A DNA stretch of 31,699 nucleotides from an uncultured Oscillospiraceae bacterium (lineage in GTDB: Bacteria; Bacillota; Clostridia; Oscillospirales; Ruminococcaceae): contig CAJUMS010000025.1 of the NCBI GenBank assembly GCA_910587465.1, forward strand, positions 1-31,699. Reading direction: 5' to 3'. Of this stretch, positions 24,825-31,699 are shown piece after piece. The position numbers and the translations under genes were made by a program. Numbering within the stretch: the stretch's first letter is position 1; every line of letters starts with the position of its first letter. The notes under the pieces were generated by a model. It was not told the DNA's origin, did no database searches, and saw only the letters and a program-made list of their open reading frames with translations.

Positions 24825-25643
24825 ATGACTAGACAAGAATTTCTAAAGATTGCTGCTGAGCGTTATTCGCTGTTTTTTGAACCGCGAGCTGAAGACGTTG
24901 AAAAAGACATACGTTGAAGGTGCGGAGAGTTCGACAATGATATTAGCGCGGTAATTGAATTGGGCAAGTGGGTCGATCACATTACGTTTAGAAGAGCTGA
25001 AACAAAATCCGACGATACTTTGGGTTTTAATATTACACTGTGTGTTGATGCTTCAGAATTTTGGAATGATATTGGCAGAACGGTATTTTACGGCGGATAT
25101 ATTGATGGGATAGCCGGTGTAATCAAAATAATTTATGTTTCATCAGACGGAAAATTCTACGATCACAAGCATGAATTGATAGCCGCAAATGAAGAAGATT
25201 TCCTTGATTATTTGCTGTCGGTGGAATTCGATTTTCACCCGGTTATCAAGGAATGCGTTTATGATACTTTGAGAGAAGCGGGCTGGTATGAGGGCAGGTG
25301 CGTTGATGTTACGGAATTAAACGACAAGTTTAAAGAGGTTAACGTTTTCCTCTCGCAGGCACAATTGGATTTCTTAAAAGAATTCAGTGGAATAATCTTG
25401 AAAGCTGACAATGGTTTTAAGTGTAGATTCCTTTCTACAGAAAAGATACTTCGTAATATATCCGGATATTATACTAACAACAAACATAGGCAGGATAACT
25501 GTCCACTGGCTGTCATTGTTTCGGACACCGCAGATTTTTCTTACCGTATTCAGACAAATGGAATTATTACTTTTCGTGGGAGACCCAAGGGAAGAACGAC
25601 GATGGAATGTATGAACAATGTGATAAAAAATTTGTTTCGTTGA
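24825..25643 (+). pseudogene. SUKH-3-type immunity protein gene with an in-frame TGA
   Basis: One frame is coding-like from ATG 24825 (AAGGGAG upstream) to 25643, interrupted only by TGA at 24915-24917 (codon 31). The C-terminal half (after about residue 145) contains LREAGWYEGRCVDV and QLDFLKEFSGII, the signature of SUKH-3 immunity proteins that neutralise polymorphic toxins. The N-terminal half is unassigned. Restart at TTG 24960 would still give 227 aa, so the C-terminal domain could be produced, but without a good RBS. It lies upstream of the Hint/protease operon, where toxin immunity genes would fit. Confidence 0.55.
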
Positions 25644-25656
25644 ACCTTTGATATAG

Positions 25657-26037
25657 ATGAACCAAACTGTATTGTGCAAAGCAGTAGCTAATGAGCAAGT
25701 AACAATTACCGTTCGTATGCCCGGAAGCAATTTTACAGCTACGGTTAATACAGATTCAAGCGGCAACTTTGTCTATAAATGTAATAAAAAATCATGGTAT
25801 GACGGTTGGAACAGCAAAGCGCTGCCAAGTATTACCGAAGATGGAATGGCAACCGATTGGTGCGTTTACGGAAATCATAATACTACCACATGGGTATACG
25901 GAACGACACTAACTGTAAAGAGCCAGTTTTCCGAAGAACAGTCTTATGATGTTACGGCGGCTGCGGGATCAATATTGGCTGTAGTTTCAGGAAATAAGTG
26001 GTATCACAATCCAAATGGTTACTGGGAAGACATCTAA
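25657..26037 (+). pseudogene. Fragment of a surface protein with an Ig-like repeat
   Basis: 126-residue frame. ANEQVTITVRMPGSNFTATV and TDSSGNFVY resemble one bacterial Ig-like (Big) repeat as found in adhesins and secreted toxins. There is no signal peptide, no convincing RBS, and the frame ends abruptly. The rest (SWYDGWNSKALPS...) is not recognised. It is more likely the detached 3' part of a larger extracellular protein gene than a working gene. Confidence 0.35.
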
Positions 26038-26044
26038 GCTTTGG

Positions 26045-26188
26045 ATGATAACTACAAACAAAGAACTTGAACGAAGAGCAGGACGAGTCCGAAGATCAGG
26101 GGATGTCAATGGAACAAAAAGCAGCGTTACAATCAAAGACGGACGATATGTACCTCGTTTGTCTTTGACTGTTAAATCACGTTTGTAA
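26045..26188 (+). pseudogene. Short basic ORF fragment after the Ig-like fragment
   Basis: 47 codons from ATG 26045 to TAA 26188 (KELERRAGRVRRSGDVNG...), in a different frame from the fragment before it. Possibly the same decayed gene after a frameshift. From 26189 to 26324 only inverted repeats are seen. Confidence 0.2.
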
Positions 26189-26299
26189 ACGGTTGCGAAC
26201 ATATTTCTGCACCGAAGCAATGTAAAATTGCACAAATATCAGTGTCGCGTTTTGTCTAAAAAATAGATTTTATTACCATTCACGCAGAATTATTGCCAC

Positions 26300-26316
26300 T
26301 TGCGCAAAACGCGCAA
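26300..26316. promoter_or_regulatory. Inverted repeat just upstream of the protease operon promoter
   Basis: TTGCGC-AAAAC-GCGCAA at 26300-26316 is a perfect 6-bp inverted repeat ending 8 bp before the -35 box. Its position fits an activator or repressor site. Confidence 0.35.
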
Positions 26317-26324
26317 AAAGAGGA

Positions 26325-26353
26325 TTGAAAAATATACCAAAGTATACTATAAT
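26325..26353 (+). promoter_or_regulatory. SigA-type promoter of the protease/Hint operon
   Basis: TTGAAA (26325-26330), a 17-nt spacer, then TATAAT (26348-26353). Transcription start near 26360, giving a leader of about 93 nt before TTG 26453. Confidence 0.65.
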
Positions 26354-26370
26354 AAATTTAGGTGAATTTG

Positions 26371-26382
26371 TCCAACGTTGGA
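26371..26382. promoter_or_regulatory. Palindromic operator candidate in the operon leader
   Basis: TCCAACGTTGGA is a perfect 12-bp palindrome, about 11-22 bp after the inferred transcription start, a position typical for repressor binding. Confidence 0.4.
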
Positions 26383-26452
26383 TAATTGTATATTATCACT
26401 AAAAAAGACCAATTTTTTAAAATGCTTTTTAGCTTGTGATTGGAGGAATAAA

Positions 26453-27448
26453 TTGCTGTATCAAATCGAAGATTACGAAGTTTTTTTTAGAGTATTTAAA
26501 AAATATAATTTTTGCGGTTCGGATTGGTACGGCGGAGTTTATATTGACGAACGCGGGGATATTTGCGTTAAGTATGTCGAGGGATTTTGCGAAAAGCCGT
26601 TCCGCGATGAGATCGCGAGATGTTTGAATACGCAAATTTACTTTGAAAAGGGACGGTACAGCTATCGGAAATTATCGGGATTGTGCGCGGAAATAATCGG
26701 CGATCCCGACAACGTTTCGCACGGTATTATCGGCGCGGGAATAGACGAGAAAAACAACAGAATAACTCTTGCTGTTACAAACGACTTCCGCGATGAAGGA
26801 ACACTGTCAGGCAGAGATGAATTTTTCATAGAGCGTTTCGAGTGGCTGAAAACGGATGTTTCTTTACAGCCTGCGGATAAGCTGACGAACGGAAAATGCT
26901 CTTTTATGGCAGGATATCCGGCTAAAAACGACAAAGGCGTTCGCGGAGTTGTTACCGCGGGACACCTTTCCGCTATCGAAAAAGAAATGTCTGTATTTTG
27001 TAACGGCGAAGAGATCGGCTGCGTGCGTGATTTTGAGTATTCAGACGTTATGGACGCGGCTTTTATAGAGCTTAATGGTTCGGGCAAATGCTCGGATATC
27101 GTTTCAATCACGCCAAATCCGCGTATAAACGGTCTTGCACCCGAATTTATATGCGGCGCGGCAGTGGAGATGTATTCGCCGAATAATGGAGGAGCACAAA
27201 GCGGGCAGATTGTGTATCCGTTATTTAATTTTATGAATTTAAAAAATATAACCGTTTGTACATATTCCGCGGCGGCGGGCGACAGTGGCGCTCCGATACT
27301 TATTCCGTTTCCTTCGGGAGAACACGGGCTTTCGGGCATTCACCTCGGCACATTTTCATTAAGCGGTAAGGTCTATTCCTATGGAAGAACGGCAAAAGAC
27401 ATTGACAAGAGATTTTCGCTGGAATTGGACATAAAATTAAGGAACTGA
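26453..27448 (+). CDS. Trypsin-like serine protease, cytoplasmic
   Basis: 331 aa. An N-terminal region of about 120 residues without known family is followed by a chymotrypsin-fold domain. The triad is visible in family motifs: His171 in TAGHLS, Asp201 in SDVMDAAFIE and Ser278 in AAGDSGAP. HGIIGAGIDEKNNRI near residue 95 resembles the strand entering the protease domain. There is no signal peptide or membrane helix, so it acts inside the cell or is exported by other means. TTG 26453 is preceded by GGAGG with a 6-nt spacer; the longer frame from 26378 would start inside the operator palindrome and is rejected. It is the first gene of a six-gene operon, 4 nt ahead of the Hint gene, which makes the Hint protein or its neighbours candidate substrates. 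Confidence 0.75.
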   Translation: MLYQIEDYEVFFRVFKKYNFCGSDWYGGVYIDERGDICVKYVEGFCEKPFRDEIARCLNTQIYFEKGRYSYRKLSGLCAEIIGDPDNVSHGIIGAGIDEKNNRITLAVTNDFRDEGTLSGRDEFFIERFEWLKTDVSLQPADKLTNGKCSFMAGYPAKNDKGVRGVVTAGHLSAIEKEMSVFCNGEEIGCVRDFEYSDVMDAAFIELNGSGKCSDIVSITPNPRINGLAPEFICGAAVEMYSPNNGGAQSGQIVYPLFNFMNLKNITVCTYSAAAGDSGAPILIPFPSGEHGLSGIHLGTFSLSGKVYSYGRTAKDIDKRFSLELDIKLRN

Positions 27449-27452
27449 TAAA

Positions 27453-29021
27453 ATGACCAAAAGAACACTACGCACAACACCACATGAGAGAAATCTCGAG
27501 CAAACGCTTGAAAGGCTTGGCGGAGAGGATATTATCAGACGAAAATATCCCGAGCTTTACAAGGCGATCCTGAACACGCGTGAAAGGGTCAAAGTCGCAC
27601 CACTGCGCGCCCCTAACGAGAGCGGCGAATATATTTTTGGCACGGAGGATTCCTGCAAAATACGCACGTTGAATTACTCTCCCGACACAACACTTTCCAC
27701 CGCTTCGGGAATGGAAATGGAAACCGCTAAATCGTCGCTTGCTATAATCGGCGACATAACCGATAACAGTACGGGAAAAAGCGTTGACGGCTTCGCCGTT
27801 TCAATAAACAATTCGGATACACTGTTCGCTGAAAGCAAAACTCCGTCCTCCACGCTTGTGAAGGGAGCATCAAAACGATTTATTGCAAGGTCGTCTTTTA
27901 TTGTTATCGAAAAGGACGAAAACGGAAATAACATCGCCAAAACGCTTGATAGCGTGATTGATTCGCAGAAAACCATGGAAAGTCAAACCATAGTCAAAAA
28001 TCTTATTGTAAACGCGCCCATGCCCATTAAGCATATAGGTTCGAAATACACCGTCGTATATTATAATAGAAGCGGAAGCGGTTCGGATTATGAATATAAA
28101 AATGTTAAAGTAGGCGACGACTGCATAGACGTATATATGCCGTTTTCGGGGAGTGTGGAGTTTAACGGAATATATGCTCCCGACCCCGAAAATCCCATTA
28201 TTATGGACGGAGAAAAAGGTTTAATTCTTCAAATAGAAAACGTGCGCAACGGTTGCGCGAACTTCGATTTGAAATATAAGGACGATATAAAATGGAACGT
28301 TACCGGCTCAGTTTTGAGCTGGGAATTCCCCGATAATTGGCATGACGTTTTAAGCAAGAAAAAACTCAATTGCGCTAACAATATGAATTTCTACTGCAAA
28401 ATGTTTATAAACACAACGCTCGGTGTATCCGTTCCCATTGTTATTCAAAGCAATGGCGAGGAACACAAGGATCCGTCCTACAAGAAAATCCCGTATATAA
28501 ACATCCTTTGGGGCTGCTTTGCGAAAGACGTGCTTATAAGAATGGAAAACGGTAAATCTCTGCCTATCGAACAGATCAAAGTGGGAGACAAGGTAATGAC
28601 AAGGGATGGAAGCGTCCGCACGGTAAGTGAGATCGTTACCGGAAAAGAGGAAAAGCTTGTCCACATAAAAACTGCAAGCATTAACCGCATACAGGTGTCT
28701 CGCGACCACCCAATGTTGACCACAGAGGGTATGGTAAAAGCCAAGGATCTAACGGCGGGAACCATCCTTATTACGGAGGACGGTAAGGAAAGCATAGAAT
28801 CGTTGTACCTTGTAAATTATTACGATGATGTATATAATCTGAGACTTGACAGCGAGGGCGTACTTATCGCAAATAACTTTTACGCGGGGGACTTCGCCGC
28901 GCAAAACAACGTAAAGGAAACGAATGCGGCAATTATTCCGCAAAAGCTCGAAGAAGTACAGGAGGAGTTAGCGAATTTTATAAATGGCATAAACCAAAGA
29001 ATAAAGAACAGCTTACAATGA
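27453..29021 (+). CDS. Hint-domain protein of unknown system
   Basis: 522 aa. Residues 1 to about 350 are mostly beta-rich and unassigned (RTTPHERNLEQTLERLGGED at the start). A Hint (hedgehog/intein) domain runs about 355-490: nucleophile Cys355 in WGCFAKDVLIRMENGKSLPI, KVGDKVMTRDG, the block-B His in SRDHPML and the end VLIANNFYAGDF. The last 35 residues form a charged helix. Hint domains cut or rearrange their own backbone, often to release a toxin; the usual terminal His-Asn is not obvious. There is no signal peptide. AAGGAAC precedes the ATG, 4 nt after the protease stop. Not a classical intein, since the protein is no known intein host and little follows the domain. Confidence 0.75.
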   Translation: MTKRTLRTTPHERNLEQTLERLGGEDIIRRKYPELYKAILNTRERVKVAPLRAPNESGEYIFGTEDSCKIRTLNYSPDTTLSTASGMEMETAKSSLAIIGDITDNSTGKSVDGFAVSINNSDTLFAESKTPSSTLVKGASKRFIARSSFIVIEKDENGNNIAKTLDSVIDSQKTMESQTIVKNLIVNAPMPIKHIGSKYTVVYYNRSGSGSDYEYKNVKVGDDCIDVYMPFSGSVEFNGIYAPDPENPIIMDGEKGLILQIENVRNGCANFDLKYKDDIKWNVTGSVLSWEFPDNWHDVLSKKKLNCANNMNFYCKMFINTTLGVSVPIVIQSNGEEHKDPSYKKIPYINILWGCFAKDVLIRMENGKSLPIEQIKVGDKVMTRDGSVRTVSEIVTGKEEKLVHIKTASINRIQVSRDHPMLTTEGMVKAKDLTAGTILITEDGKESIESLYLVNYYDDVYNLRLDSEGVLIANNFYAGDFAAQNNVKETNAAIIPQKLEEVQEELANFINGINQRIKNSLQ

Positions 29022-29034
29022 AAGGAATGATTTT

Positions 29035-29826
29035 ATGGGTATCATCAGTACACTGCTTACTGGCGGCAGTATTCTCGGAAAGGTATGTCAGATGATCTCG
29101 GAATCGGGAATCGTTAAATCGGTAAACTGCGCGGACGGTTCGGAAATTATGCTGAAAGCGGCAAAAACCGAAATAAACGGCGTTCGCTTTACCGAGGTCG
29201 CAAAGGACGGCAAAACGATGCTGCACGCGTTCAACACCGATGTGGATATGTACGCCTGCGTTACATACCCCAACGGTTACGGAAAAACGAACGGCTTTCA
29301 GACTTTTATCCCGCCTATGGGAAATGCTGATCTGGATCTTGGCGAATGGGAGTCGCTTTCTCCCGATCTTCCGATCTATGTGCAGAAAATTGACTTAAGC
29401 GACGGCGCGGATATTGAGAACGACAGGGTGATCGTTGCGTTCAAGAATCTTGAGCTGAACGGAAAAACGCTTGAAATGCCCAATACGCACATAACGGCAA
29501 CACTCATGGATTTAAAAATCTCTTTTGCGACAGCATCGCTGGGTGACTTAGCGTCCGCAGAATTCAAATCGGAAAGCGGCGTAAGATCAACGCTTCGCGA
29601 CCCGATACAGGTCATAAAGGGCGAGCTTACCGAAACAAGCTACAAAATACCGTTCGACGCGCTTGGATTTAACGAAAACGATATTCTCAGCGGGATCATA
29701 CAGTTCAATATTGATGTTAAAACCGCTCGGCTTATAAAGGACAAGGCGGATAAATTTCAAGCGGAAAACGGGCTGAATGAAATAAATGCTGTTATGCGCG
29801 AGATTTGCAGAATAACTTCAATGTAA
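29035..29826 (+). CDS. Beta-rich protein, first of two tandem paralogues
   Basis: 263 aa, no known family. It begins MGIISTLLTGGSILGKVCQ, nearly the same as the next gene's start, a short glycine-containing hydrophobic segment that could form an amphipathic or membrane-active helix rather than a cleaved signal. The body is predicted beta-strand rich; NGVRFTEVAKDGKTMLHAFN and FDALGFNENDILSGIIQF align with matching blocks in the paralogue. A helical tail (about 235-263) is lacking in the paralogue. AAAGGAATG upstream acts as RBS, 13 nt after the Hint gene. Likely co-made with it; may be structural, effector or membrane-targeting components. Confidence 0.6.
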   Translation: MGIISTLLTGGSILGKVCQMISESGIVKSVNCADGSEIMLKAAKTEINGVRFTEVAKDGKTMLHAFNTDVDMYACVTYPNGYGKTNGFQTFIPPMGNADLDLGEWESLSPDLPIYVQKIDLSDGADIENDRVIVAFKNLELNGKTLEMPNTHITATLMDLKISFATASLGDLASAEFKSESGVRSTLRDPIQVIKGELTETSYKIPFDALGFNENDILSGIIQFNIDVKTARLIKDKADKFQAENGLNEINAVMREICRITSM

Positions 29827-29839
29827 GGGGGAAAGCGGT

Positions 29840-30616
29840 ATGGGGATCATTTCAACATTGCTCTCGGGCGGCGTGCTTATCGGAAAGGTGTGTCAGGGAT
29901 TGTCCAAGGCATTCAGCAGCGCATATGTCGATGAAAAAACTGGCGTGCGTGTTTCTGTCGCGGAGACCGCGTTATGCGGGGTTAAGTTTTTTCAGAGCGG
30001 CTCTGATCAGGATAGCGTAAAAAATAAAGCTTTTAATTCCAATACGAATTACGATGTTTCGGTAGTTTTCCCGAACGACGCGGCGGGAAACGGTATAGCC
30101 TATGACATTCCCGCGACCAAAACAATTGATATTACGGGCGATCTGGCGACAAATCACGCGCCGGACAAGGAGATACTTGTGGGACCGTGTGCGTCGGTGA
30201 ATTTAGAGGATATGACAGCAAGCCGCGTTCCTGTAATGAAGCTGAGCCTTAACAATATGACAGTCGGCGGCGCTCCCGTTTATATCTCGGATTACAAAAT
30301 AAGCTGCGATACTTCGGGGATTAAAGTAAATTCCGGTTCGCGCGGGCTGGGAGCGCTGAAATATTTCAATATGACCTCCGATACGGGAGTTCTCATCAAC
30401 AATCAAAGCTCGATAGAATCCTCCGCAAACGGCACAGATTATACTTACAACATCGATATGGATAAGCTCGGTCTAAAAAAAGGAGATATTCTGAACGGTC
30501 AAATTCATATCGAAATGTCAGGCTCGGATATGTTGACGGCGTTTAACAGCACCAAAGCCGAGCCGTTGACGGAGGTTGAGGAACGCGCGCTAAGAGCACT
30601 TGGAGCCATCAAATAG
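29840..30616 (+). CDS. Beta-rich protein, second of two tandem paralogues
   Basis: 258 aa. It shares the N-terminal MGIISTLLSGGVLIGKVCQ with the preceding gene and aligns along its length (CGVKFF...AFNSNTNYDVSVVFPND; MDKLGLKKGDILNGQIHIEM), but overall identity is low, so the duplication is old. Predicted mainly beta, rich in Asn, Ser and Gly in the middle. No catalytic motif recognised. AAGGGGGAAAG is a strong RBS, 13 nt after the first paralogue's stop. Function unknown. Confidence 0.6.
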   Translation: MGIISTLLSGGVLIGKVCQGLSKAFSSAYVDEKTGVRVSVAETALCGVKFFQSGSDQDSVKNKAFNSNTNYDVSVVFPNDAAGNGIAYDIPATKTIDITGDLATNHAPDKEILVGPCASVNLEDMTASRVPVMKLSLNNMTVGGAPVYISDYKISCDTSGIKVNSGSRGLGALKYFNMTSDTGVLINNQSSIESSANGTDYTYNIDMDKLGLKKGDILNGQIHIEMSGSDMLTAFNSTKAEPLTEVEERALRALGAIK

Positions 30617-30625
30617 GAGGCGTTT

Positions 30626-31351
30626 ATGGCTTATTTTTTGGATAATTACCCCACGTCGGAGGAATGCGCAAATCTTGTGCTGACCGAGGAGCAGGAAAAA
30701 AATTGCAGGGTCGTGTACAAGCTCGACGATGAGGGCGGTGCGTGCTTTGACGGATTTTGGAATCCTAAAGCGGAATACTCGGACGAATATGTGATTGTTC
30801 CGATACGATCAACGGGATGTACTGTTGTCACACTCTACCCGAGCAGCCCATTTGCCGCTGTTAAAAGCTTTGCGAATGTAATCGGCAGCGGTGAGGATCC
30901 TTTGATAGACAGCAAATGGTGGATAGAGCTATGGAGCGAAAAGTGCAACGGTGAGGTAAGACCAAACGCTTGTTCATCTGACGGCAAATTTTATGCTAAA
31001 AGCGGACGTTCGGAAACACTTCTTAAAGATGTTATTTTTCCATATTACAATGAAGCCGAAAGGAAGTGGAATTATCCCGTTAGTACCGCAGACTGCAGCC
31101 CTTCATTAGTGGGAGGACACATTCTTGTAAACGCCGAAGCGGCTTCTACCGCTCCCCGGGGAAGTGGAACGGTGCATATCATTCCCATTTGCAGTAAACA
31201 CAACATTGCTATAGCAGAACCGGGAAGAAGCTTTGGCACCGGCTTTTATATGAAGCTCGGTGGTGTAACAAGTGCGCTTAAATTAAAGGGCTATTTAAAT
31301 GGGGTCGCGGATCACCTCGAAGTATTTAAAGGCGAGATGCGCCATGAGTGA
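30626..31351 (+). CDS. Hypothetical protein with an HNH-like His/Cys motif
   Basis: 241 aa, unknown family. The C-terminal third carries GGHILVN (H165), GTVHIIPICSKHN (H184, C189, H192-N193), similar to small HNH-like motifs of the form GAHV...IVPLCxxCN in toxin or nuclease-like proteins. The first 150 residues (DNYPTSEECANLVLTEEQEK, WNPKAEYSDEYVIVPI) are unassigned. If the motif is genuine, it may be a nuclease or a zinc-binding module. AGGAGG precedes the ATG, 9 nt after the second paralogue. Its end overlaps the next small gene by 8 nt. Confidence 0.55.
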   Translation: MAYFLDNYPTSEECANLVLTEEQEKNCRVVYKLDDEGGACFDGFWNPKAEYSDEYVIVPIRSTGCTVVTLYPSSPFAAVKSFANVIGSGEDPLIDSKWWIELWSEKCNGEVRPNACSSDGKFYAKSGRSETLLKDVIFPYYNEAERKWNYPVSTADCSPSLVGGHILVNAEAASTAPRGSGTVHIIPICSKHNIAIAEPGRSFGTGFYMKLGGVTSALKLKGYLNGVADHLEVFKGEMRHE

Positions 31352-31499
31352 AACGCATATGAACATCACCGTTGGCTTCTTGCTTTTAAGCGCGGAGCTG
31401 ACAGGTGCGGTGAAGAAAAACGATAACGGCGTTGAGTTTTCGGTAATGCCGCAGATATTTGAGTTTTCCCGCTTGGACACCTATCGGAATTTGAACTGA
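31344..31499 (+). CDS. Small protein ending the operon
   Basis: 51 aa from ATG 31344, overlapping the previous stop by 8 nt, so probably translated by coupling. Reads MSETHMNITVGFLLLSAELTG... with a short hydrophobic patch (VGFLLLSAEL). The frame extends upstream to 31299 but inside the previous gene. Too small to assign; an immunity or chaperone role is possible but not shown. A terminator hairpin follows at once. Confidence 0.45.
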   Translation: MSETHMNITVGFLLLSAELTGAVKKNDNGVEFSVMPQIFEFSRLDTYRNLN

Positions 31500-31503
31500 T
31501 ATA

Positions 31504-31556
31504 ATCCCCATAGAACAGACAGTTGAAAAAAAGTCTGAACTATGGGGGTAAATTTT
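31504..31556 (+). terminator. Terminator of the protease/Hint operon
   Basis: CCCCATAG (31506-31513) pairs with CTATGGGG (31540-31547), and CAGAC (31516-31520) with GTCTG (31533-31537), separated by a symmetric AA/AA internal loop and closed by an A-rich loop; AAATTTT follows. It lies 5 nt after the stop of the last operon gene. Confidence 0.6.
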
Positions 31557-31616
31557 ATGAAATTAACATATATGCAGCGATTGGAAGCGACGTTAAAGTA
31601 CAAGAGCGGAGAATGA
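31557..31616 (+). CDS. Very short ORF coupled to the next gene (possible frameshifted start)
   Basis: 19 codons (MKLTYMQRLEATLKYKSGE) ending in TGA that overlaps the next ATG. Read together with the next ORF after a one-base shift it gives a smooth KYKSGE-MTYEQIAKEYGI, typical of helix-turn-helix transposase or regulator starts, so a frameshift is plausible. Confidence 0.3.
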   Translation: MKLTYMQRLEATLKYKSGE

Positions 31617-31699
31617 CATATGAGCAGATAGCCAAAGAATACGGGATAAAGCTGTCGTCGCTGCAGGAAATAGTATCGAAATATGAGTCGCTCGAAAAA
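31613..31699 (+). CDS. Start of a helix-turn-helix-like protein, cut by window edge
   Basis: 29 visible codons from ATG 31613: TYEQIAKEYGIKLSSLQEIV, a pattern like the helix-turn-helix of transposases or small DNA-binding proteins. The upstream sequence has a weak purine-rich site (GCGGAGA). Too little is present to name it. Confidence 0.35.
   Translation, partial: MTYEQIAKEYGIKLSSLQEIVSKYESLEK

Larger units (their letters stand above)
18020..31699. mobile_element. Accessory island integrated in feoB, right end not seen
   Basis: Starts at the feoB break and contains a large serine recombinase, fragments of phage/ICE genes (repressor, DUF4041, Rha-like, tyrosine integrase), broken genes and accessory genes. 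Much of it is more AT-rich than the housekeeping operons to the left. The 3' half of feoB does not appear in the window, so the island should extend beyond 31699, or the remainder was deleted. No conjugation or phage structural genes were seen. Confidence 0.5.

Noticed and set aside
26378..26452. Earlier TTG start for the protease gene
   Set aside because: It lies inside the 26371-26382 palindrome with no RBS; TTG 26453 has GGAGG six bases upstream.
28515..28900. Hint domain as a true intein
   Set aside because: The host protein is not a known intein host, no downstream extein with a clear Cys/Ser/Thr after His-Asn is present, and no homing endonuclease is inserted.
1..31699. CRISPR arrays, rRNA and tRNA genes
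   Set aside because: No regular direct-repeat/spacer pattern, rRNA stretch or cloverleaf was seen by eye in the intergenic regions.

Overview
The window looks like a chromosome segment of a Firmicute, most likely an Oscillospiraceae/Ruminococcus-type gut anaerobe. The evidence is Shine-Dalgarno-led genes (AGGAGG-like sites), tightly coupled operons, glycogen/starch genes (type I pullulanase, 4-alpha-glucanotransferase), a YifB-type ATPase and a FeoA/FeoB pair. Species cannot be named from the sequence alone.

Layout. (1) 1-6542, minus strand: one operon-like run from a consensus promoter near 6514-6542. It holds yifB, a small membrane protein, a decayed membrane-anchored ORF, malQ, a TtcA-family PP-loop enzyme and pulA (cut by the window edge). 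A roughly 215-nt leader with a long-range stem precedes yifB. (2) 6597-14687, plus strand: a compact operon for translation and RNA modification: rlmB, a very large acidic membrane protein that is a catalytically dead P-type ATPase relative, tadA, an oligosaccharide flippase, rimM, trmD and era. (3) 14721-18043: an XRE-type regulator, a histidine phosphatase, an intergenic region with a terminator hairpin and an orphan minus-strand promoter, then feoA and the 5' part of feoB. (4) 18020 to the end: an accessory island. A large serine recombinase gene sits right against the point where feoB stops matching its family, so the island appears to have integrated into feoB. The missing 3' half of feoB is not seen, so the right end is probably outside the window.

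Inside the island, 19.7-22.4 kb is a graveyard of prophage/ICE gene fragments: DUF4041/GIY-YIG, S24 repressor, Rha-like, DUF7666-like and tyrosine integrase. A small intact-looking ORF and an AraC regulator lie among them. At 22.4-24.0 kb there is an ECF-like sigma factor with an unusual Cys-containing tail and a DUF2461 gene. At 24.1-26.2 kb there are broken genes, including a SUKH-3-type immunity protein with an in-frame TGA and an Ig-like surface-protein fragment.

The most interesting part is a six-gene operon at 26325-31499 with its own consensus promoter, a palindromic operator candidate and a strong terminator. It encodes a cytoplasmic trypsin-like protease, a Hint-domain protein, two tandem paralogous beta-rich proteins with the same N-terminal signature, a protein ending in an HNH-like His/Cys motif, and a very small protein. 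I do not recognise this combination as a named system. A protease or Hint-processed effector (polymorphic-toxin or conflict-system-like) cassette is my working hypothesis.
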